64,000 bases of DNA from Flavobacterium resistens (GTDB taxonomy: Bacteria > Bacteroidota > Bacteroidia > Flavobacteriales > Flavobacteriaceae). Positions 16,043 through 24,954 of the stretch are shown here, piece after piece. Made by a program: the position numbers and the translations under genes. The stretch is taken from assembly GCF_900182645.1 (NCBI RefSeq), contig NZ_FXTA01000007.1:1-64000 (forward strand), read 5' to 3'. The notes beneath the pieces were generated by a model. That model saw only the letters and a list, made by a program, of their open reading frames with translations, was not told the origin of the DNA and searched no databases. Within the stretch, counting starts at the first letter, position 1; the number at the start of each line of letters is the position of its first letter.

Positions 16043-18391
16043 CTATTTTTTCAAAAGCGTCGAATTAAATAAATTCAGGATTCTGCCATATTCATCAATC
16101 CAAGAATACGTTTCCTTAAATCCGTGAGATTCAACTGGAAAAGAAGCCAAACTCCAATTCTTTTTCTCTAATTCAATGAAACGCTGTGACAAACGTACGA
16201 TATCTTTATATTCAACATTATCATCAACCATTCCGTGCAGCATCACTAAATTTCCTTTTAAATTATCTGCAAAATAAATTGGAGAACTTTTTTTGTATGC
16301 TTGTGGATCTGTTTCAGGGAAATTCAAAATATTTCCGGTATAACCGTGATTATAATGTGCCCAATCCGTAACGGAACGCAACGCAGCACCCGATGCAAAT
16401 TCGCCTGGAGTTGTCAACATTCCCATTAGAGTAATGAAACCTCCGTATGAACCACCGTAAATACCAACTCTGTCAGCATCAATTCCGTATTTTTCAACTA
16501 ATAATTTTTTACCATCTAAATGATCTGATAAATCCTTTCCGCCCATAAAACGATAAATTCCAGTTCTAAAATCGCGTCCGTAACCATCACTTCCTCTATA
16601 ATCGATATCTAAAACTGTATAACCTAAGTCAGTCAGCAAATTATGGAACATATATTCTCTGTAATAATTGCTCCAAAAATTATGTGCATTTTGAAGATAT
16701 CCAGCACCATGAACAAAAATAACAGCTGCTTTATTTTTAGTTTCTGCAGTTGGTGTATATAATCTCGCATTTACCGAAGTTCCGTCTTGCGCTTTAAATG
16801 TAATTACTTCAGGTGTTCTCCATTGGTATTTTTTGAAATCTTCAGTAACCGAAGAAGAAATCTGCTGTAAAGTTGTATTCTTTTTATTTTCAGCAACATA
16901 AAAATCCCATGGAATATTTTTATACGAATAACGGACTAAAAGTGATTTTTCATCTGGCGAAAGTACTACTTCATGCGCGCCATCTTTTGTTAAAATTGGC
17001 TGTAAAACTCCATCAGCCGGAATTAATTTATAGAATTCTCTATTTCCCGGATGTGTCGTATTTGTGCTTAAATAAAACACTTTTTTATCCTTAGATAAAG
17101 TTACATCGCGAACTTCCCAATTTCCTTTTGTTAATTGTGTTTTCTTTTTTGTCTTTACATTATAAGTATATAAATGAGAATATCCCGTAGCTTCAGACTG
17201 GAAATAAATTGTTTCATTATCAGCTAAAAATTCTAAATTTCCAGATGCAAATGAATACGACGGAATTCCAGGACCACCAATCCAGGCTTCATCATGCTGG
17301 TATTCAATTTCTTCAAAAGTTCCTTTATCCAAATTTAAATTTACAAGCCATCTGTCTTTATTATCCTGGCTTCTGATTTCAACAATTGCCAATGACCCGT
17401 TTTCATTATAAACAGGAGCTTGAGCTACAATCAGTTTGTCTTCTTTTGGTTTGTTTTTTAGATTTTCATATTCTTGGAAATATTTTGGTGTATCCTGAAT
17501 ATGACTTAAAGTTGAAAAATTCACATAATAAACAGAATCTTTTGCAACCGAATAAATTCCGAATTTCGTTTTTACAAAATTATTAGTCGAAACTTTTTCT
17601 TTCGTTTCTGGATTTTGGTTATAACCATCAGAAGTAATAAAAACCTCCATTTTTTCTTGCTTCACTTCATTTTCTTCAACTAATCTGAAAGTCGCAAAAT
17701 TCCCGTTTGGATTTACTTTAAGACTTGTAAATCTATCTTTTCCGTAAAAATATTCTTTGGCAAAGTCAGATTTAACTGCTTTTGTTTTAGCAAGATTCCA
17801 TTGTTTTTTGGCCTCTTTGTCTCTTATAAACTGGAATAATTCTTTTTGTTGTGTGTTTAAAAAAGTCTCTTTTTCTGGTTTTGTTTCTTTTTTAGCTCCT
17901 TTGCTGAAATTCGTAATCTGCAAAACAGTTCCTTCTTTTGTATTGTATTTGAAAATATTATCGTTTTGAGAAAAGAATAAAACGCCAGCTTCAGATCCTA
18001 ATTGCAGATTTGATATTGCTGCTGATTGTTGAATCAATTTTTTACTTGTTTGTGACTTAATTGAATAAGAATACAAGCTTCCTTTATCTACATAATAAAC
18101 AATATCAGAACCCGGTTTGCTTTTGAAATCCATTTGAGAAAAAACAGCTTCTTTTGGCTGAACGATTTCTGGTTTTGTCATTCCTTTTTGCCAATAATAA
18201 GTACTTGCTCCAAGTTCATCTTTCGGATTCCATTCAAAATAAACCTTTTTTCCGTCTAAAGACCAGCGTCCGTTAGTGGGTTGATTTCCAATGAAAGATT
18301 CTCCTTTCATTATTTCTTCTAATTTTAATTTCTGAGAATTTCCTGTTATGGAAAGTAATAGAAAGGCAAGAATAAAACTGTTTTTTATCAT
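16043..18391 (-). CDS. S9 family (prolyl oligopeptidase/DPP-IV-like) exported peptidase
   Basis: 782 residues: signal peptide (...SITGNSQ), a beta-propeller domain of about 500 residues with repeated WSLDGKKVYF-like blades, then an alpha/beta-hydrolase domain. The catalytic triad is S648 in YGGSYGGF, D723 in GMVDDNV and H756 in VESHGF. Upstream of the serine DIDYRGSDGYGR is typical of the S9 peptidases. It is expected to act in the periplasm on oligopeptides. It is monocistronic, with the 15963-15990 hairpin as its terminator. Confidence 0.92.
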   Translation of the reverse strand: MIKNSFILAFLLLSITGNSQKLKLEEIMKGESFIGNQPTNGRWSLDGKKVYFEWNPKDELGASTYYWQKGMTKPEIVQPKEAVFSQMDFKSKPGSDIVYYVDKGSLYSYSIKSQTSKKLIQQSAAISNLQLGSEAGVLFFSQNDNIFKYNTKEGTVLQITNFSKGAKKETKPEKETFLNTQQKELFQFIRDKEAKKQWNLAKTKAVKSDFAKEYFYGKDRFTSLKVNPNGNFATFRLVEENEVKQEKMEVFITSDGYNQNPETKEKVSTNNFVKTKFGIYSVAKDSVYYVNFSTLSHIQDTPKYFQEYENLKNKPKEDKLIVAQAPVYNENGSLAIVEIRSQDNKDRWLVNLNLDKGTFEEIEYQHDEAWIGGPGIPSYSFASGNLEFLADNETIYFQSEATGYSHLYTYNVKTKKKTQLTKGNWEVRDVTLSKDKKVFYLSTNTTHPGNREFYKLIPADGVLQPILTKDGAHEVVLSPDEKSLLVRYSYKNIPWDFYVAENKKNTTLQQISSSVTEDFKKYQWRTPEVITFKAQDGTSVNARLYTPTAETKNKAAVIFVHGAGYLQNAHNFWSNYYREYMFHNLLTDLGYTVLDIDYRGSDGYGRDFRTGIYRFMGGKDLSDHLDGKKLLVEKYGIDADRVGIYGGSYGGFITLMGMLTTPGEFASGAALRSVTDWAHYNHGYTGNILNFPETDPQAYKKSSPIYFADNLKGNLVMLHGMVDDNVEYKDIVRLSQRFIELEKKNWSLASFPVESHGFKETYSWIDEYGRILNLFNSTLLKK

Positions 18392-18496
18392 GGTAGTTGT
18401 ATTTGAGAAAACAAAAATACACTTTGAAAACTATTAAAAAAATTGTTTTTATTCAATCAAACATATTACATTAATTATCAATATATTATAAAAAAC

Positions 18497-18525
18497 AAAT
18501 CCCCAACTATTTATATTGAGGATTT
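18497..18525 (-). terminator. Terminator of the DUF502 gene
   Basis: AAATCCCCAA at 18497-18506 pairs with TTGAGGATTT at 18516-18525 with one mismatch. On the minus strand the stem is followed by T residues. Confidence 0.6.
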
Positions 18526-18547
18526 TATATAAATTCTAATAAAAGTG

Positions 18548-19135
18548 CTATTTAAAACTCAAAATTCCTTTTCCAAAAGATTTTATAGAATTATCCAAAT
18601 TTCCAAGTGTAGTTTCTGGTAGCTTTTTAAAGTCGGTTGCTTTTACAATTAGAATTTGCCCTTGATCTTTTGCCGGTGCATTCGGAACGAAAACAACTGC
18701 ATTTCCATTTTGATCTTCTTCTATCAAATGTGCAGGCTGCCAAAAATCGCCATTTTTCAGTAAAATTGGCAAATCAGAACTTGGTTTTTTCTTTCTTCCT
18801 TTTAATTTTTCTTCCGCTTCTTTTTTGTTTTTTTCATAACCTGGCAAAAAGATCATTAATTTATCATCAACCCATTTAGTGAATCTTCTTAATAATGACA
18901 AACGCATTAAGTAGCCGCTTAAATAAATCAAAACTATCAAAATAATACCACCAGCAATGTCTGTAGCGTATTTTCCTAACACAAGATCGAGACGCAGAAA
19001 ATGTGCAAATTTTTCACCATAAGTCTGGAAAAATTTCCAAACTTTTCCCAATAACACAAAAAATACAAGAAGCGGTAATAAAACTAATGCTCCCGAAATG
19101 CAATTTCTCTCAACTTGACCTAAAAATTCTTTCAT
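18548..19135 (-). CDS. DUF502 membrane protein
   Basis: 195 residues with two N-terminal membrane helices (about 15-37 and 56-78) and a soluble C-terminal beta domain with VVFVPNAPAKDQGQIL, the conserved DUF502 region. Its molecular function is unknown. From memory, plant homologues (COV family) relate to vascular patterning, but this gives no bacterial role. Single gene with its own terminator. Confidence 0.85.
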   Translation of the reverse strand: MKEFLGQVERNCISGALVLLPLLVFFVLLGKVWKFFQTYGEKFAHFLRLDLVLGKYATDIAGGIILIVLIYLSGYLMRLSLLRRFTKWVDDKLMIFLPGYEKNKKEAEEKLKGRKKKPSSDLPILLKNGDFWQPAHLIEEDQNGNAVVFVPNAPAKDQGQILIVKATDFKKLPETTLGNLDNSIKSFGKGILSFK

Positions 19136-19160
19136 CGCTAAACAAATTAAGGTTAAAAAA

Positions 19161-19189
19161 AAGAGCTGATTCTTAACGAATTAGCTCTT
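19161..19189 (-). terminator. Terminator of the HAD phosphatase gene
   Basis: AAGAGCTGATTC at 19161-19172 pairs with GAATTAGCTCTT at 19178-19189 with one mismatch and is followed by eight T residues on the minus strand. Confidence 0.7.
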
Positions 19190-19245
19190 ATAAAAATAAC
19201 TATAATTTATCATTCAGCAAAAAGCCAAATTCAAAACATTCCTTA

Positions 19246-20073
19246 TTAACTCACAAACTCTTTGTTTAGAATTTTTGATGCTATATATCTTGCAACGCCA
19301 TCTTCGGCATTTGTTTTAATAACTTCCAAATTTGGCAAAGTTTCTTTCAATAAAGCTGGGGCATTTCCCATAATCAATCCTTTTCCTGCTGATGCAAGCA
19401 TTTGAACATCATTAAATCCGTCGCCAAAAGTCATCGCTTCTGCTAAAGTAAAACCTTCCTTTTCAAGAACTTGTTCAATAGCAACTGCTTTATCTACAGA
19501 CTTGTCCATAAATTCCAAACAAGTAGGTAAACTAAAGGCGTGATGTAAATGTTCTGATGAATTTGCCAGAATATCATCTTTTAATTTTACTAATTTCTCA
19601 TGATTGTCGCATGAAAAGAAAATTTTAATAGCGCCAAAATCTTCAATTGTTTTATAATCAACTAATTCCGGGCGGTATTTTAAATCTGCTTGAAATGAAT
19701 TAAGTCTTTCGTTCCATTTATTGGTCTGCCAAACATTTTCTTTGAACAAAACAACTGTAATTTCCGGATCGATTTCAACATTTAAAGCTGCTTTTACCAC
19801 ATCGCTGTCTAAATCAAAAGAAAAGAGCTGTTCTTTTTCTGGTGAATGAATTCTTGCTCCGTTTGAGCTCACTAAATAAACCGGAACTTCAAGCGTGTCA
19901 ATAATTCCCATTGCATCCAAATGATGACGCCCTGTGGCTACAACAATAAGATAACCTTGGTTATGCAATTCTTGAAAAATAGATTTTGTATATTCTGAAA
20001 TTCTATGCTGAGGGTTGAGTAAAGTTCCGTCAAGATCACTTACTACAACTTTTATATTTTTAAGTTTTGTCAT
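19246..20073 (-). CDS. Cof-type HAD-IIB phosphatase
   Basis: About 275 residues. HAD motif I is VVSDLDGTLLNP (nucleophile Asp and acid/base Asp), motif II VVATGRH, motif III the Lys in KSVDKAVAIEQ, motif IV FGDGFNDVQML. A C2B cap lies between motifs II and III. These enzymes dephosphorylate sugar phosphates, FMN or pyridoxal phosphate; the substrate cannot be assigned. The frame extends four codons upstream (20085), but Met at 20073 leaves a normal short lead before motif I. Confidence 0.88.
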   Translation of the reverse strand: MTKLKNIKVVVSDLDGTLLNPQHRISEYTKSIFQELHNQGYLIVVATGRHHLDAMGIIDTLEVPVYLVSSNGARIHSPEKEQLFSFDLDSDVVKAALNVEIDPEITVVLFKENVWQTNKWNERLNSFQADLKYRPELVDYKTIEDFGAIKIFFSCDNHEKLVKLKDDILANSSEHLHHAFSLPTCLEFMDKSVDKAVAIEQVLEKEGFTLAEAMTFGDGFNDVQMLASAGKGLIMGNAPALLKETLPNLEVIKTNAEDGVARYIASKILNKEFVS

Positions 20074-20198
20074 ATTAATTATCAAATATTTTGATGTGCA
20101 AATTTAAGGTTTTAAGATCAGAAGACCAAAGTTAAAAGGCTTTTGCAAGCTGAAATACGGCAAGTTTATTATTTATTTAACTATTTCGTTAAATAAAT

Positions 20199-20561
20199 TC
20201 AAATCTTTACAATTCCTGATTGATATAAATTTAATGCTTTTACTAAAACGGATTCAATTTGTTCCAAAGGCAAATCCTGATCAGCATCAAACAACATTAT
20301 TTTCATTCGAGAACGGGCTTCCTGAAGCAAAAAAGGCTCATCAAAATACTTTCCTTCCACAATACTCAAATAAGGTTTTTTGAACTTTTTATGTATCCAT
20401 AAATAGCAGAACATTTTTCCTTTATAACAGAAAAATGGCATTCCGTATTTTAAAACGTGCGTAATGTCTTTGTCTTGTTTTAAGATAATATCACGCAAAG
20501 CAAGAAATGTCCCTTTTATGGGTTCTTCATGATTTTGATAGAAATCATCTAGTTGTTTCAT
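20199..20561 (-). CDS. DUF1801 domain protein
   Basis: 120 residues, cytosolic, with the DUF1801 pattern (LRDIILKQD, VLKYGMPFFCYKGKMFCYLWIHKK, PYLSIVEGK). The family has a YdhG-like alpha/beta fold and no established reaction. Its stop is 4 bp from the start side of the cytochrome lipoprotein gene, and both read leftward, so they may be co-transcribed. Confidence 0.8.
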   Translation of the reverse strand: MKQLDDFYQNHEEPIKGTFLALRDIILKQDKDITHVLKYGMPFFCYKGKMFCYLWIHKKFKKPYLSIVEGKYFDEPFLLQEARSRMKIMLFDADQDLPLEQIESVLVKALNLYQSGIVKI

Positions 20562-20564
20562 TAT

Positions 20565-20957
20565 TTACTTCTTTAAATAATATAAAATAGCTTTAATTTC
20601 ATTGTCATTAAAGTCAAAATTATGAATATAAGCATTCTCATTTGACCAATCTTTCAATGCTAAAGCCTCTTTATTCTCATACTTTAATAAACTATCCTGT
20701 TTTGTTATAAAATCGATAAAAAAACTCTCATTTCTTTTTTGATTTCTAACAGAATTTACTAGAAAATTGTCCTTTGCATCTTTTCCTGCATGACAACTGA
20801 CGCAATTTTTTTCATAATATTTTTTTCCAATATTTTCCAATAACATCTCTTTTCTCTGCATTGACAGCTCTTCATAGAATTTATTCCCCTCTACTTCTTT
20901 CTTTTTACAAGAAATTAAAAAAACTAATATTATAAGATTGAAAATTCTGATCTTCAT
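20565..20957 (-). CDS. Cytochrome c-like lipoprotein
   Basis: 130 residues. Lipoprotein signal with lipid Cys17 (LISCKKK), then one haem-c attachment site CVSCH (C52, C55, H56). The C-terminal half has the helical NDNEIKAILYYLKK typical of class I cytochrome c domains. It is likely a membrane-tethered electron carrier in the periplasm or on the outer membrane. The gap to the DUF1801 gene is 3 bp, which suggests an operon, though that partner has no haem link. Confidence 0.85.
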   Translation of the reverse strand: MKIRIFNLIILVFLISCKKKEVEGNKFYEELSMQRKEMLLENIGKKYYEKNCVSCHAGKDAKDNFLVNSVRNQKRNESFFIDFITKQDSLLKYENKEALALKDWSNENAYIHNFDFNDNEIKAILYYLKK

Positions 20958-20980
20958 TTTATTCTATATTCCTTTAAAAA

Positions 20981-21033
20981 AATATTCGTTTTGCACATTT
21001 CTAAAAATTTAGAAAAAGTACAAAACGAATATT
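20981..21033 (-). terminator. Long hairpin terminator after phoH
   Basis: AATATTCGTTTTG at 20981-20993 pairs with CAAAACGAATATT at 21021-21033, with an inner TTTCTAAA/TTTAGAAA stem. On the minus strand a T-run follows. It separates phoH from the cytochrome gene. Confidence 0.75.
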
Positions 21034-21090
21034 AATAAATGTCAAAACACATTTTACGATTTACATTCAACATTTCACTAAAATTAAACT

Positions 21091-22041
21091 TTAGTCGTGA
21101 TTTTCTATTTGCTTGTAAGCGTCGATTACCTTTTTTACTAATCTGTGGCGAACGATATCTTTATCATCCAGATAAATAATTCCGATGCCTTCAATGTCTT
21201 TCAGAACCAAAATTGCTTCTTTAAGACCAGAAATAGTTCTTCGTGGCAAATCGACCTGACCAGGATCACCCGTAATCATAAACTTGGCATTTTTTCCCAT
21301 ACGGGTCAAAAACATTTTCATTTGTGAGTGGGTTGTATTCTGTGCTTCATCTAGAATTACAAAAGCATTATCAAGTGTGCGTCCGCGCATAAATGCCAGA
21401 GGCGCAATCTGAATAATTCCTTTCAAGATGTAATCTTCGAGTTTTTCATTTGGAAGCATATCGCGCAAAGCGTCATAAAGCGGTTGCATATAAGGATCCA
21501 GTTTTTCTTTCATATCTCCGGGTAAAAATCCGAGGTTCTCCCCTGCTTCTACTGCCGGACGCGTTAATATGATCCTTTTTACTTCTTTGTCTTTTAGCGC
21601 TTTTACAGCCATTGCAACGCCTGTATAAGTTTTTCCTGTTCCAGCAGGGCCAATTGCAAACACCATATCATTTTTTTTGATGGTATCTACCAGTAACTGC
21701 TGGTTTGGCGTCATGGCTTTGATAATTTTACCGCCAACTCCGTGAACTAGTATTTTATCGTGATCATAAGCTTTTTTTTCTTCCTGACCATCGCTCATTA
21801 TTACACGTTCAATTACATTATCATCAATGTTGTTGTATCTGGTAAAATGAAGCATCAGCCTCTGAAATCTCTTTTCGAATTCATCTAAAACTTCTTTTTC
21901 GCCAAAGGCTTTCAAAGTCGTCCCTCGCGCTACTATTTTAAGCTTTGGGTAGTACTTTTTGATTATTTCAAGATGAGAATCCTGCGCGCCCCAAAAGTCT
22001 TTTGGAGCGATGTCTATAAGCTCTATAATTCTTTCGTTCAA
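21091..22041 (-). CDS. PhoH-like family ATPase
   Basis: 316 residues. Walker A is GPAGTGKTYT, Walker B is FVILDEAQNTT, and the ITGDPGQVDLP sensor block is present. The N-terminal 100 residues hold the small domain seen in PhoH/YbeZ proteins. From the family, it is a cytosolic nucleotide-dependent RNA-processing or ribosome-maturation factor, commonly beside ybeY elsewhere; no ybeY is present here. The divergent neighbour is the SAM hydrolase-like gene. Confidence 0.93.
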   Translation of the reverse strand: MNERIIELIDIAPKDFWGAQDSHLEIIKKYYPKLKIVARGTTLKAFGEKEVLDEFEKRFQRLMLHFTRYNNIDDNVIERVIMSDGQEEKKAYDHDKILVHGVGGKIIKAMTPNQQLLVDTIKKNDMVFAIGPAGTGKTYTGVAMAVKALKDKEVKRIILTRPAVEAGENLGFLPGDMKEKLDPYMQPLYDALRDMLPNEKLEDYILKGIIQIAPLAFMRGRTLDNAFVILDEAQNTTHSQMKMFLTRMGKNAKFMITGDPGQVDLPRRTISGLKEAILVLKDIEGIGIIYLDDKDIVRHRLVKKVIDAYKQIENHD

Positions 22042-22221
22042 ATGAGATAAATTTAAATTAAAAATAAATTTGTTTTGTAAATCTATGGCTGTCGGGTATG
22101 TTCATATCTTTAAACGCAAATTGTCTTTTCTTTCTTTCAATTTGTATTTACTATTACTAGATTTGCATTTCTCAAATTTAATGAAAATTAGATTTAAATA
22201 CTATCAATAGTTATAAACAAA

Positions 22222-23055
22222 ATGATGTCAATAATTACCCTTACTACTGATTACGGCTTAAAAGACCACTTTGTTGGTTCGCTGAAGGGTAAAATTATTT
22301 CTGAACTTCCAGATGCAAAAATTATTGATATTTCACATGACATTGATCCATTCAACACAGCCGAAGCAAGTTACGTTGTTGGAGCATCATATTTGAGTTT
22401 TCCAAAAGGAACTGTACACTTAATTGGAGTCGATATTGAACGCAATAAAGAAAATCAGCATATTGTCATGCAATGGAACGATCATTTCTTTATTTGTGCC
22501 GATAACGGAATTTTAAGTATGCTTACGCAAAAGATCGTTCCGCAAAAAATTGTCGAAATTAACATTCATGACCGTTTTCCGAGTGAATTCAGCGATTTGG
22601 ATATTTTCATACAAGTTGCCTGTCATATTGCAAAAGGTGGTTTGCTGAATGTAATTGGCAAAGAAATTCCAGCCGTAAAAGAAGTTACAGAACTTCAGGC
22701 CGTTGTTGCTGCCGATGGAAATTCTCTAAAAGGATATGTTATATATATTGATCATTTCGGAAACGTAGTGACGAATATTTCAAAAAAACAGTTTCTGGAA
22801 ATTTCCCGCGGACGTCCGTATGAAATTGTGATGAAACCAAAAAGTATCAAAACCATTCTTCCGAATTATTCGGCTATTGCGACTTCGGAAAAATATCCGA
22901 TTAAAACGTATGAAGGAGAAAAACTGGCAATTTTTAACGAAGCTGGTTTCCTTGAAATTGCAATTTTTAGAAGCAATCCTTCTAAAGTAGGTTCTGCGAA
23001 CAGCTTGTTGGGACTCAATTATCGTGATGTTATTACGGTTAAGTTTTTAAGTTAA
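22222..23055 (+). CDS. SAM hydrolase / SAM hydroxide adenosyltransferase (DUF62 family)
   Basis: 277 residues of the fluorinase/chlorinase-like fold. The N-terminal TLTTDYGLKDHFVGSLKG carries the family Asp, with DISHDIDPFN and the C-terminal IDHFGNVVTNI block. Non-halogenating members split S-adenosyl-L-methionine to adenosine and methionine using water. The Asp/Arg/His set of those members looks kept (FICADNGI, DRFPSEF), but the halide pocket cannot be judged by eye. It is the first gene of a rightward run that leads to gldF, gldG and dnaN. Confidence 0.88.
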   Translation: MMSIITLTTDYGLKDHFVGSLKGKIISELPDAKIIDISHDIDPFNTAEASYVVGASYLSFPKGTVHLIGVDIERNKENQHIVMQWNDHFFICADNGILSMLTQKIVPQKIVEINIHDRFPSEFSDLDIFIQVACHIAKGGLLNVIGKEIPAVKEVTELQAVVAADGNSLKGYVIYIDHFGNVVTNISKKQFLEISRGRPYEIVMKPKSIKTILPNYSAIATSEKYPIKTYEGEKLAIFNEAGFLEIAIFRSNPSKVGSANSLLGLNYRDVITVKFLS

Positions 23056-23110
23056 GTAGTACATTCATTTCTTTTAAAGCCATTTTAAATTTCATCGAAT
23101 AAATTAAACC

Positions 23111-23785
23111 ATGAACAAAACCGTTTTAATTACAGGTGCAAGTAGAGGAATCGGTCTTGCATTAGCAAAATGTTTTTTGAAAAACAATTATAATGTAATC
23201 GGGACAAGCACAACTGGAAAAATTAAGAGTTTCGAACACCCTAATTTTAAAAATCTAAAACTCGAATTATCAGACGAAAAGGATATAAACAACATTGCAC
23301 AGTTTTTAAAAAACAACAATATTGAGATAAGCATTTTAATAAATAATAGCGGAATTGGTCCTGATCTAGACACTTTAAAACCTGATATCGAAAGTTTTAA
23401 AAAAACTTTTGACATCAACGTCATTGGGACAGTGTTTTTAACTGAATTGTTGGAACCATTTATTAAGATGAATGGAAAAATCATCAACATATCTTCTAAA
23501 ATGGGATCAATTGAGTTTTGTGCTTTGACAGATTCCACTGCGTACAGAATGTCTAAAACGGCATTGAACATGTACACAAAAATATTAAGCAATAGACTTA
23601 TTAATAAGCAAAGTGTTGCATCTGTTCATCCAGGATGGGTACAAACGGATATATCTCCTAATAGTAGCATAAATGGTAGACTTTTAGCAGATGATTCTGG
23701 GCTAAAAATATTTAATTTCATTCTAAGTGACTTTAAAACCGGAATATTTTGGAATATTGAAACAGAATCTGAAATAGATTGGTAA
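23111..23785 (+). CDS. Short-chain dehydrogenase/reductase
   Basis: 224 residues with a Rossmann fold. The cofactor motif TGASRGIGLA is at 7-16, the NNSG block is intact, and the catalytic set is Ser in INISSKMG and Tyr/Lys in YRMSK (YxxxK). The C-terminus is shorter than the usual 250. Substrate unknown. It lies 56 bp after the SAM hydrolase-like gene and before the ABM-domain gene. Confidence 0.88.
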   Translation: MNKTVLITGASRGIGLALAKCFLKNNYNVIGTSTTGKIKSFEHPNFKNLKLELSDEKDINNIAQFLKNNNIEISILINNSGIGPDLDTLKPDIESFKKTFDINVIGTVFLTELLEPFIKMNGKIINISSKMGSIEFCALTDSTAYRMSKTALNMYTKILSNRLINKQSVASVHPGWVQTDISPNSSINGRLLADDSGLKIFNFILSDFKTGIFWNIETESEIDW

Positions 23786-23856
23786 AAACTTCAAAAGCAA
23801 CAAATCTATTTGGTACTTTTGCGCCAAATCTAAAATCAGAAATCTAAAATTATTAT

Positions 23857-24153
23857 ATGTTTGTCAGAATAGTAAAAATGAGTTTCCACGAAGAAAAAAT
23901 TCCTGATTTTCTGGAGAATTTTGAATCAGTGAAAGAAAAAATACGAAATGCAGACGGAAATCGTTTTTTAGAGTTGTATCAGGACAAAAATGATAAATGT
24001 ATTTTCTTCACCTATAGTTATTGGGAAACCGAACAAGATTTAGAAAATTACAGGAATTCTGAATTATTTAATAACGTTTGGGATTTTACAAAGAAATTAT
24101 TTAATGCAAAACCAGAAGCTTGGAGCGTTGATAAACTGGTTAGTTTAAATTAG
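23857..24153 (+). CDS. Antibiotic biosynthesis monooxygenase (ABM) domain protein
   Basis: 98 residues, a single ferredoxin-like ABM domain. The start MFVRIVKMSF, the aromatic FLENFES helix and the YSYWETEQDLENYRNSELF block are typical. Small ABM proteins oxidise aromatic or haem substrates without a cofactor, or are non-catalytic; no function is implied here. It is the third gene of the run before gldF. Confidence 0.85.
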   Translation: MFVRIVKMSFHEEKIPDFLENFESVKEKIRNADGNRFLELYQDKNDKCIFFTYSYWETEQDLENYRNSELFNNVWDFTKKLFNAKPEAWSVDKLVSLN

Positions 24154-24157
24154 TTTC

Positions 24158-24196
24158 ATGTTTCAAGTTTCACGTTTAGCGAGTAACTTGAAACAT
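24158..24196. repeat. Inverted repeat of the GTTTCAAG type
   Basis: ATGTTTCAAGTT at 24158-24169 pairs with AACTTGAAACAT at 24185-24196, and a further CTTGAAAC follows. The same short word occurs in the larger palindromic repeat at 28024-28222, so both belong to one class of dispersed repeat. It may also end the ABM transcript. Confidence 0.55.
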
Positions 24197-24228
24197 AAAA
24201 CTTGAAACAATAAAAAACAAAAACACAA

Positions 24229-24954
24229 ATGAAATCAATCATTTTACGAGAAATAAAATCCTTTTTTGGTTCTCCTATTGGCTATTTGGTCATTGCGATT
24301 TTCTTAATCAGCAACGGTTTATTTTTATGGGTATTTGAAGGAGATTACAATATTCTGAATTCAGGTTACGCCGATTTGACTCCATTTTTCACTTTAGCAC
24401 CTTGGATTTTGATTTTCCTTATTCCGGCTGTTACCATGAGAAGTTTCTCTGATGAAAGAAAACAAGGAACTCTAGAATTACTTTTAACCAAACCTCTTTC
24501 TGTTTGGGAAATTGTAAACGGAAAATTTTTCGGGTCATTGTTGCTAATCATTTTGGCAATAATTCCAACATTCATTTATGTGTTCGTAATTTCTAATTTA
24601 GGAAATCCAGAAGGAAATATTGATATGGGAAGCACAATTGGTTCTTATTTCGGATTATTATTTTTGATTGCTTCTTATTCTGCAATCGGGATTTTCACTT
24701 CTACTCTATCCGAAAATCAGATTGTTGCTTTTATTATCGCAGTTTTCCTTTGCTTTATATTTTATTTTGGTTTTGAAGGTATTGCCTCTTTAATTCCGGG
24801 AGAATCGACTCTAATTTCGGCTTTTGGAATGCAGGATCATTTTAAAAGTATGAGTCGAGGTGTTATTGATACTCGTGATGTAATTTACTTTTTAAGTATC
24901 AGCGTATTATTTTTATCTTTTACTGTTTATCAATTAAAATCTTTTAAAGCGTAA
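24229..24954 (+). CDS. gldF: Gliding-motility ABC transporter permease GldF
   Basis: 241 residues with six membrane helices. The start IILREIKSFFGSPIGYLVIAIF and SFSDERKQGTLELLLTKPLS are the ABC-2 permease (NosY-like) pattern seen in GldF. The gene overlaps gldG (TAATG) and is followed by dnaN, the arrangement I recall from Flavobacterium johnsoniae. GldF with GldG and the separately encoded ATPase GldA forms a transporter needed for gliding. No gldA lies in this window. Confidence 0.93.
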   Translation: MKSIILREIKSFFGSPIGYLVIAIFLISNGLFLWVFEGDYNILNSGYADLTPFFTLAPWILIFLIPAVTMRSFSDERKQGTLELLLTKPLSVWEIVNGKFFGSLLLIILAIIPTFIYVFVISNLGNPEGNIDMGSTIGSYFGLLFLIASYSAIGIFTSTLSENQIVAFIIAVFLCFIFYFGFEGIASLIPGESTLISAFGMQDHFKSMSRGVIDTRDVIYFLSISVLFLSFTVYQLKSFKA